Assembly (NCBI RefSeq): GCF_042094015.1
Contig: NZ_JBELDZ010000002.1
Location: 1-64,000, forward strand
Direction: 5' to 3'
From: Aurantibacter sp042094015
Lineage (GTDB): Bacteria > Bacteroidota > Bacteroidia > Flavobacteriales > Flavobacteriaceae
DNA: 64,000 bases
Position numbers and translations under genes: made by a program. Below, one piece after another: positions 61,804 to 64,000 of the stretch. The notes below the pieces were generated by a model. The model was not told the DNA's origin. It saw nothing but the letters and a program-made list of their open reading frames with translations, and searched no databases. Every line of letters begins with the position of its first letter. Position 1 is the stretch's first letter.

Positions 61804-62607
61804 ATGGGGTTATTTAAAAAAAATCCTTTCGGACATAATTTATTTATTAAAAAATGGCTAATTCGTATTCTTGGAGCTTTGTCTCATAGACGTTTTAGAG
61901 GTTTTAACGACTTACAAATTGAAGGTTCAGAAATAATAAAAGAATTACCAGATACAAATGTCTTGTTTATATCTAATCATCAAACCTATTTTGCAGATGT
62001 AGTTTCTATGTTTCATGTATTTAATGCAAGTTTAAAAGGAAGAGGAGATTCTATAAAAAATGTAGGTTACCTTTGGAATCCTAAGCTTAATATGTATTAT
62101 GTGGCAGCAAAAGAAACTATGCGTTCTGGTATTTTACCAAAAATTTTAGCTTACGTAGGTTCTATATCTATAGAACGTACATGGAGAAGTGAAGGTAAAG
62201 ATGTAAATCGCCAAGTTAAAATGAGCGATATTTCTGCTATAAGTAAAGCTTTAGACGATGGTTGGGTTATTACATTTCCGCAAGGAACAACGACACCTTT
62301 TAAACCAATTAGAAAAGGAACAGCACATATTATTAAGCGCTATAAACCAGTTGTAGTACCAATTGGTATAGATGGTTTTAGACGTAGTTTTGATAAGAAA
62401 GGTTTACGTATTAATAAGAAAAATATTCTGCAATCTTTTGAAATTAAAGAACCACTTAAAATAGATTACGATAACGAAAGTATAGCAGATATTGTTGAAA
62501 AAATAGAATACGCAATAGAACAACATCCATCTTTTTTAAAGGTATTAACGCCAGAGCAAATTCAAGAACAAGAAGAATTAAATGAGTTGCGTGGTGGAGC
62601 CGTTTAG
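61804..62607 (+). CDS. 1-acyl-sn-glycerol-3-phosphate acyltransferase (PlsC-like)
   Basis: A 267-residue acyltransferase. Motif I is SNHQTYFADVVSMFH, where the His and Asp are spaced HX5D rather than the usual HX4D. Motif III is FPQGTTTPFKP in place of FPEGTRS, and motif IV is VVPIGIDGF. These suggest a Bacteroidota-specific branch. It would acylate lysophosphatidate or a related lipid at the inner membrane. A basic N-terminus (FKKNPFGHNLFIKKWLIRIL) probably binds the membrane. Confidence 0.88.
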   Translation: MGLFKKNPFGHNLFIKKWLIRILGALSHRRFRGFNDLQIEGSEIIKELPDTNVLFISNHQTYFADVVSMFHVFNASLKGRGDSIKNVGYLWNPKLNMYYVAAKETMRSGILPKILAYVGSISIERTWRSEGKDVNRQVKMSDISAISKALDDGWVITFPQGTTTPFKPIRKGTAHIIKRYKPVVVPIGIDGFRRSFDKKGLRINKKNILQSFEIKEPLKIDYDNESIADIVEKIEYAIEQHPSFLKVLTPEQIQEQEELNELRGGAV

Positions 62608-62632
62608 TTTTTTAGTAAACTTATTTAAAGGG

Positions 62633-62825
62633 TTCGTTTAACTGCTAAAGTTATGGTTAGTGCTGCGCGGAAGTTCAGCGAACTTCAAGCCAGCACAAGT
62701 AAAAGCTTTTGGCGTTTTTTATGTTTAGTAGTTAAAAATAAGAAAAAAGCTTTTGCGACAATGTAAATCATCCAACATTTCGGCTATCACTCGCTCCCGC
62801 ATTAATTATAGTCCTTGTTGTGCAT
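62633..62825. repeat. Large attC-like element, left side of the 62806-63435 gene
   Basis: The outer end TTCGTTTAAC (62633-62642) is followed by nested stems: TTTAACTGCTAAA (62638-62650) / TTTAGTAGTTAAA (62724-62736), GTGCTG (62660-62665) / CAGCAC (62691-62696), GAAGTTC (62670-62676) / GAACTTC (62680-62686). The inner end GTTGTGCAT (62817-62825) overlaps the last codons of the gene and is complementary (8 of 9) to ATGCATAAC at 63448-63456. Confidence 0.6.
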
Positions 62826-63435
62826 TGTTTTTTTTCTGTATTTCTATCTTTTCAAAAGTTCTAATACAGCTAATTAACATTGACATATTCTTTTTTAAAT
62901 TATCATTTAAAGTAGAAGTTGCAGTAATATTATAGAAAACATCAGTTTCATCAGCTTCTAATACAAACATTATAAAATCTGTTTTTCCATACTCTTCTGT
63001 CTCAGGATTTGTGTGAAGAAAAAATGAATCATATTCTAAAATGCTAGAAATTCCTGATTCAAGAATTTCTACACCGATAAAATCTCTGACAACGTAAATG
63101 GAATGATTAAATGCAGACTCAAGATTTACATTTTTTTTGTGTCCTCTTACTTTTTGAATAGATATCCAGTTTTGGTTTCCATTTTCATCTTTTTTGGATT
63201 TTATATCCAAACTTAAGATAACACTCTCGAAAACATTTTTTTCAGTTTTATATTCTTTAATTTTAGTATTATATCCTTTTGGGATTGATATTTTAAAATC
63301 AAGTTTTTCGTCAATTATTTGCCTTTTTGCAAATTTTATTGGGGTATTTGAATATTGATTTAGTGTATTGTATTCTTTTGGATTACAAGAAAATATCATA
63401 AGAATGATTAATAATATAAAGTATATTTTTCTCAT
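62806..63435 (-). CDS. Hypothetical lipoprotein in a cassette-like unit
   Basis: A 209-residue protein with a lipoprotein signal (MRKIYFILLIILMIFSC, Cys17). The mature domain has LDFKISIPKGYNTKIKEYK and DSFFLHTNPETEEYGKTDFIMFVLEADETDVFYNITATSTLNDNLKKNMSMLISCIRTFEKIE. That outline resembles PsbP/DUF1795-like or other stress-lipoprotein folds, but I cannot name a family. It is flanked by elements at 62633-62825 and 63448-63536. The right one provides a leftward promoter-like tail about 65 bases upstream. The gene's stop lies within the left element, as in integron cassettes. Confidence 0.78.
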   Translation of the reverse strand: MRKIYFILLIILMIFSCNPKEYNTLNQYSNTPIKFAKRQIIDEKLDFKISIPKGYNTKIKEYKTEKNVFESVILSLDIKSKKDENGNQNWISIQKVRGHKKNVNLESAFNHSIYVVRDFIGVEILESGISSILEYDSFFLHTNPETEEYGKTDFIMFVLEADETDVFYNITATSTLNDNLKKNMSMLISCIRTFEKIEIQKKNNAQQGL

Positions 63436-63447
63436 AAGTGTTTAATG

Positions 63448-63536
63448 ATGCATAACAAGATGATATGAACACGTTTTAATGTTTTATATCAGTAGCTAAA
63501 CGAAGTTAGCTTAAAAATATAACAAAGTCAAGTTTT
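63448..63536 (-). repeat. attC-like element with leftward promoter tail, right side of the 62806-63435 gene
   Basis: The inner end ATGCATAAC (63448-63456), stem TGATAT (63461-63466) / ATATCA (63486-63491), outer end GCTAAACGAA (63495-63504), and tail reading leftward TTG (63531-63529), 20 bases, TAACTTCG (63508-63501). The interior is almost identical to 43569-43616. Confidence 0.65.
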
Positions 63537-63582
63537 GTAAAATCAAACTATTGAAAGCTGTTTATAAAAAATAGAAATTAAT

Positions 63583-64000
63583 TTAAACCTCTAACTTCTT
63601 TAATTCTTTATAATTATGATTTAATTGCTTTAATAAAATACCGTAAAGTAATTTGTAAAACAACCAGAAAAATCCAAGAACAACAGCAACTATAAACACA
63701 ACGGTTAGTATAGATGTTATTAATTGGATATGGCTAAAACTCTCTATAGAACTTGATAATTGTGGATTGTTTTTAATAGAAAAGCTTAAAGAAAAAGGTA
63801 TGGTTAGCAGAATGGCTGCTAAGTTATAGATAACATAACATTTTACAATTTTTCTAGTTTTTAAAATGTTTTGCATTAAAACCTTTGTGGAATCTGTAGT
63901 AGAAATGTTTCTATAAGATTTGTATAGTAAATAAATAAATAGAAATACAATACCAAAAGTAAAAATGCTAATTGCAGTATAAACGGCTTCGCTACCAAAG
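63583..64000 (-). CDS. Hypothetical polytopic membrane protein, 5' end beyond the window
   Basis: The frame is open from the window edge to the stop at 63583 (about 138 codons). An internal ATG at 63876 is not the start, because the preceding codons encode a hydrophobic helix (AVYTAISIFTFGIVFLFIYLLY) in frame. Two more helices follow (VIYNLAAILLTIPFSLSF and ITSILTVVFIVAVVLGFFWLFYKLLYG), then a charged tail ending YKELKKLEV. No family is recognised. Confidence 0.65.
   Translation of the reverse strand, partial: FGSEAVYTAISIFTFGIVFLFIYLLYKSYRNISTTDSTKVLMQNILKTRKIVKCYVIYNLAAILLTIPFSLSFSIKNNPQLSSSIESFSHIQLITSILTVVFIVAVVLGFFWLFYKLLYGILLKQLNHNYKELKKLEV

Overview
The window is a low-GC stretch of a chromosome from a member of the Bacteroidota, most likely a marine Flavobacteriaceae. 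The evidence is the gene families present (type IX secretion cargo with C-terminal sorting domains, DUF5606, DUF349, OstA-like, PspC/PadR and MoxR/DUF58/SpoIIM clusters), promoters of the TAnnTTTG type, almost no Shine-Dalgarno sequences, and A/T-rich codon use. No tRNA, rRNA, CRISPR array, prophage or complete insertion sequence was seen. A 10-base run of N at 47615-47624 marks an assembly gap.

Layout. 1-3129: lipopolysaccharide core genes (two family-2 glycosyltransferases, a family-9 heptosyltransferase, a WaaP/KdkA-type kinase). 3207-6610: dapD, ruvX, def, DUF5606, mazG. 7444-19264: a FAD oxidoreductase, an RluA pseudouridine synthase, a DUF349 protein, two tandem DUF368 membrane proteins (one fused in frame to shikimate dehydrogenase AroE), a TPR protein, a class-III aminotransferase and an OstA-like protein. 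19394-25779: purA, a Fur-family regulator, rel/spoT, a surface-type protein and a DEAD-box helicase. 25947-28139: a B12-binding-type radical SAM protein. 28420-41452: secreted and surface proteins (four with type IX sorting tails, including an M43 metalloprotease and an S8 protease), a 927-residue stalk protein with a 552-base exact internal duplication, and a TPR/LuxR-type regulator. 42500-51069: Dus, a PadR/PspC/DUF4870/DUF2807 group, DUF4442, AIM24, and a probable metal-linked outer-membrane protein. 51162-52676: divergent oxyR and dps. 52684-59812: the DUF58-MoxR-DUF4350-DUF4129-membrane-SpoIIM gene run facing an RDD gene. 59812-62607: TRIC channel, cyclophilin lipoprotein, NUDIX and PlsC.

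The most interesting structure is a dispersed family of about 85-195-base elements (6624-6715, 7248-7392, 25844-25930, 42408-42490, 43559-43643, 62633-62825, 63448-63536, with a degenerate tail at 41544-41565). Each full site has ends TTCGTTTAAC and GTTAAACGAA (or close variants) around an inner hairpin. All copies point the same way. The right end is followed by a conserved tail that reads leftward as a promoter: a TTG box, 20-21 bases, then TAACTTCG or a variant. Three poorly known minus-strand genes (6724-7227, 41606-42388, 62806-63435) lie just downstream of such a promoter. In two cases the inner ends flanking the gene are complementary to each other, while the outer ends match uninterrupted sites elsewhere. 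This is the layout expected if gene cassettes had been inserted into attC-like sites. No recombinase is visible here, so the mechanism is inferred.

A second theme is translation starts. Three genes (8961-9746, 41606-42388, 49473-49850) have convincing coding sequence extending upstream of any in-frame ATG, GTG or TTG. The DUF368/AroE fusion depends on an exact 8-A tract at the junction.
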